Part shown: one piece after another, positions 63,999 to 64,000 of the stretch
Layout: each line of letters starts with the position of its first letter
Position numbering within the stretch: the stretch's first letter is position 1
Assembly (NCBI RefSeq): GCF_003977755.1
Contig: NZ_RQWN01000001.1
Location: forward strand, 1,070,995 to 1,134,994
Reading direction: 5' to 3'
Source of the DNA: Haloterrigena salifodinae
Lineage (GTDB): Archaea > Halobacteriota > Halobacteria > Halobacteriales > Natrialbaceae
Length of the DNA stretch: 64,000 nt
The notes under the pieces: model-generated
Seen by the model: the letters and a program-made list of their open reading frames with translations, nothing else
What the model was told of the DNA's origin: nothing
Database searches by the model: none
Translations under genes and position numbers: made by a program

Positions 63999-64000
63999 AT

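Overview
The window is a stretch of chromosome from an extremely halophilic archaeon, most likely Natrialbales (Haloterrigena/Natrinema-like). The basis is high G+C, strongly Asp/Glu-rich proteins, many leaderless-type starts, ATGA/GTGA start-stop overlaps, and marker families: AglB, DpsA, haloarchaeal GlpABC, RbkR, HalOD1 and DUF7344. Nothing here names the species.

Layout. 1-10122 (+): a surface-glycan cluster with five glycosyltransferases (one cut by the window edge), an FkbM methyltransferase, four alkaline-phosphatase-superfamily (sulfatase-like) proteins and a lipid-linked oligosaccharide flippase. 10435-14481 (+): oligosaccharyltransferase AglB and a DUF368 polyprenyl-phosphate transporter candidate. 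14626-23178: glycerol catabolism, with glpABC plus an Orc1/Cdc6-like gene on the minus strand, diverging from glpK and a membrane protein. 23382-27855: a DUF1326/DUF2182 pair, three tandem dps-family genes, a transposase scar and phosphoglycolate phosphatase. 28206-30929: a small membrane protein, the wyosine enzyme Twy1 and a glutamate-cysteine ligase-family protein. 31245-43412 (-): a second surface-glycan cluster with flippase, four more sulfatase-like proteins, a pyruvyl transferase and three glycosyltransferases. It is interrupted at 35.3-36.4 kb by initiator tRNA-Met, tRNA 3'-end repeats and hairpins. 43680-45115: the riboflavin genes rbkR-ribB behind a palindromic operator candidate. 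45.2-64 kb: mostly housekeeping and small conserved genes (ABC exporter, PRC-barrel protein, methyltransferase, endonuclease IV, CstA, COG0523 GTPase, ArsA/Get3-like ATPase, YchF-type GTPase, Lrp and HalOD1 regulators, a membrane-fused spermidine-synthase-like protein and an SDR cut by the window end).

How the genes work together. The most interesting unit is the pair of glycan clusters. Read in the direction of transcription both run GT2, GT4, GT4, sulfatase-like genes, a short AP-superfamily protein, flippase, and the first flows into aglB. All eight sulfatase-like proteins have Thr or Ser where sulfatases carry the formylglycine Cys, none shows a signal peptide, and all end in the same kind of C-terminal tail (L-x-x-L-G-Y or close). 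I infer a family of cytosolic phospho- or sulfo-group-handling enzymes that modify lipid-linked glycans before they are flipped. AglB itself carries a tail of seven N-glycosylation sequons, and DUF368 next to it suggests recycling of the dolichyl-phosphate carrier.
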